This document shows positions 6,983 through 8,207 of a DNA stretch of 8,207 nt, piece after piece (the first letter of the stretch is position 1; each line of letters opens with the position of its first letter). The notes below the pieces were generated by a model. It was not told the DNA's origin. It did no database searches and saw only the letters and a program-made list of their open reading frames with translations. The stretch is from an uncultured Bacteroidota bacterium (GTDB lineage: Bacteria > Bacteroidota > Bacteroidia > Bacteroidales > 4484-276), in NCBI GenBank assembly GCA_903930725.1, contig CAIYZW010000809.1, forward strand, positions 1 to 8,207. Direction: 5' to 3'. The position numbers and the translations under genes are program-made.

Positions 6983-8083
6983 TTATTCCGAATATTTCCT
7001 CTTTCTTAAAAATGCCTGAATAAAACCAAATGCAATTATCAGCGCGACAGGCACAATTGTATTAAGAAACTGCCAGTAAGTTCGTTCTGCATCAACTTTG
7101 GTGCGGTCGAGCAGGCGAAGTTTTACATCTCTCGACCGGATCGAAATCAAGCCGGAATCATCGGTTAGATAATTCATTGCATTGAGAATCAGTTCCCTGT
7201 TGCCAAATTGCTGTTTGGTGTATTGATCGTAACCAAGCGGCAACGGGTAATAATTGCCTTTGGAAAGCTGAAACTGGTTTTTGATAATGTCGCCATCTGC
7301 GATTACAATCATCCTGGTTGACTGGCTGTTTTTGAGAAATCCAATTAATTTATCTTCCTGAATTTCAGGTGGAATTCTGTTGGCAAAAAGAGATTCAAAG
7401 TTCCCTTCGATAAGTGCTGCAACCGGAATATATTCTTTATTAAACAGCCGTTCATCGGGTTTCTGACCAAGGAAATTAAGGCTGATCATCACCGGAACAT
7501 TAACCTTACGGGATTTTTGCGAAGTGGTTAATAAAACTGTTTTATCAATGTCGGGCGAAGAATTAACAAAATCAATACTGCTGGCAAATTCGGTTTTGCT
7601 GCCATTGAGGTTTTTAACAATCGGATGGTCAGAATTTGAGGTAAGGATCGGGAAAAAATACCACGGATAATATTCAAACTTTGGCTGAGTTCCCATCTGA
7701 CCGGCTTTTACAGGAATAAACATCGCGTTGATATCCTGAACAAGGTCGCTGTTAATTTTAAAACCGTATTTAAAAAACATATCTCCCAAATTCAGGTCGA
7801 GCGACACGCCAAGGGTTTCTGCGGCAATTTGCAGGCTGTCCATGCTGGCAAACACCGGGTCGACGAGCCAGAGCACTTTCCCTCCCCTCATAATAAACTG
7901 GTCAATGATAAATTTATCCTTTTCACTGAAAGGCTTTAATGGCTTGGCTATGATGATTGCCTCGTATTTATTTCTAACCCTTGCCTTTATGGTGTCCTCC
8001 TGCGACCTTTCGGTGAGGCTGTTTAATTTTTCGCCAATCGTAACGCGCTCAACCACATAATAATCGCTTAATGCAATAGTGGC
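6983..8083 (-). CDS. gldG: GldG, gliding-motility/ABC-transporter auxiliary protein, N-terminus missing
   Basis: About 366 C-terminal residues of a GldG-family protein; complete members are roughly 550 residues, so about a third is absent. Visible landmarks: the segment AKPLKPFSEKDKFIIDQF followed by MRGGKVLWLVDPV (family hallmark of the GldG ABC_transp domain), FFKYGFKINSDLVQD, YYPWYFFPIL, IVIADGDIIKNQ, GNRELILNAMNYLTDD, and a C-terminal membrane helix (WQFLN to FGFIQAF) closed by RKRKYSE. GldG acts with the GldA ATPase and GldF permease in the inner membrane, with its large domain in the periplasm; in Flavobacterium these are needed for gliding. A GTG at 8056 opens a frame but is not the start: the residues before it (ALSDYY) still look like GldG. 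Homology stops at about 8075-8090, where unrelated adhesin sequence begins. It is either an assembly chimera or a truly broken gene. It heads a run with the TMTC-like and DUF4340 genes. Confidence 0.88.
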   Translation of the reverse strand, partial: ATIALSDYYVVERVTIGEKLNSLTERSQEDTIKARVRNKYEAIIIAKPLKPFSEKDKFIIDQFIMRGGKVLWLVDPVFASMDSLQIAAETLGVSLDLNLGDMFFKYGFKINSDLVQDINAMFIPVKAGQMGTQPKFEYYPWYFFPILTSNSDHPIVKNLNGSKTEFASSIDFVNSSPDIDKTVLLTTSQKSRKVNVPVMISLNFLGQKPDERLFNKEYIPVAALIEGNFESLFANRIPPEIQEDKLIGFLKNSQSTRMIVIADGDIIKNQFQLSKGNYYPLPLGYDQYTKQQFGNRELILNAMNYLTDDSGLISIRSRDVKLRLLDRTKVDAERTYWQFLNTIVPVALIIAFGFIQAFLRKRKYSE

Positions 8084-8086
8084 ATC

Positions 8087-8207
8087 GATGCTGCAACTGC
8101 TGGAAATATCGTTGCTAGTCCGACTTTAAATGCTGTTGGTACTGTAACTTACTATGCTCAGACTGTTGTTACTGTTGGTGGTTGTACAAGTCTTACTCGT
8201 ACTGCTG
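8087..8207 (+). CDS. Fragment of an adhesin-type Ig-like repeat, open to the window edge
   Basis: Plus-strand codons from GAT at 8087 read DAATAGNIVASPTL, then NAVGTVTYYAQTVV, then GGCTSLTRTA, to the last base. This is the recurrent Bacteroidota surface-protein pattern in which a (W)YDAA.GG/AGN start is followed by a TYY(A/V) strand and a GC(T/S)S.(R/T) end. The usual W-Y before the D is replaced by G-I (ggc atc), and the frame meets a stop at 8069-8071, so the repeat begins at the join, without a start codon. The repeat type differs from those at the left edge. It is probably a piece of another large secreted protein fused here by assembly or rearrangement. Confidence 0.65.

Noticed and set aside
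8054..8056. GTG at 8056 as the start of a complete 357-residue GldG-like gene
   Set aside because: The residues before it (ALSDYY) continue the GldG pattern and the family's N-terminal third is missing, so this is a truncated reading, not a real start.
3667..8083. D(S/T)(A/I/L/M/T/V) O-glycosylation motifs in the DUF4340 protein (DTA 41-43, DTI 241-243, DSI 270-272) and GldG (DTI, DSL) as evidence for a link to the TMTC-like gene
   Set aside because: The counts are only slightly above what chance would give, the motif is short, and the surface protein in this window has none. It does not support a specific link.
8087..8207. A diversity-generating or invertible adhesin cassette at the right edge
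   Set aside because: No inverted repeats, recombinase gene or template repeat is visible, and only 120 bases can be seen. A chimeric contig end explains it more simply.

Overview
The window is AT-rich and looks like Bacteroidota, probably a Bacteroidales/Marinilabiliales-type member. The grounds are a C-terminal type IX secretion (T9SS) sorting domain on a multidomain surface protein, a GldG-family gliding/ABC-transporter gene, genes without Shine-Dalgarno sequences, and a TTTG / TAnnTTTG-like promoter. The genus cannot be read from the sequence. Both ends of the window lie in adhesin-type repeat coding sequence. That is where short-read assemblies usually stop, so the window may be a whole metagenomic contig (inference).

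Layout, left to right. (1) Positions 2-1960, plus strand: the C-terminal 652 residues of a large secreted protein. It has Cys-rich Ig-like repeats, an Ig-like domain, two module types that recur in Bacteroidota surface proteins, and a T9SS type A sorting domain. A strong intrinsic terminator follows. (2) Positions 2234-3586, plus: a complete hexameric-type glutamate dehydrogenase (gdhA) with a probable promoter, a 16-bp palindrome in its leader and its own terminator. (3) Positions 3667 to about 8083, minus: three genes in the same direction, read from right to left. They are a 5'-truncated gldG, a 686-residue polytopic GT-C/TMTC-like membrane protein with C-terminal TPRs, and a membrane-anchored DUF4340 protein. 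(4) About 8087-8207, plus: a 40-codon piece of a different adhesin repeat, joined abruptly inside gldG.

How the genes relate. GldG and DUF4340 proteins often accompany each other in ABC-transporter loci, so they probably serve one envelope complex whose ATPase/permease genes would lie beyond the break in gldG. The TMTC-like gene sits between them and may be a passenger or a functional partner. gdhA is an independent nitrogen-assimilation unit convergent with the gldG cluster. The surface protein is an independent unit that would need T9SS components, none of which are in the window.

I see no tRNA, rRNA, CRISPR array, insertion sequence or phage gene. The points most worth a second look are the gldG/adhesin junction near 8075-8090, the bacterial TMTC homologue and its placement, and the gdhA leader palindrome.
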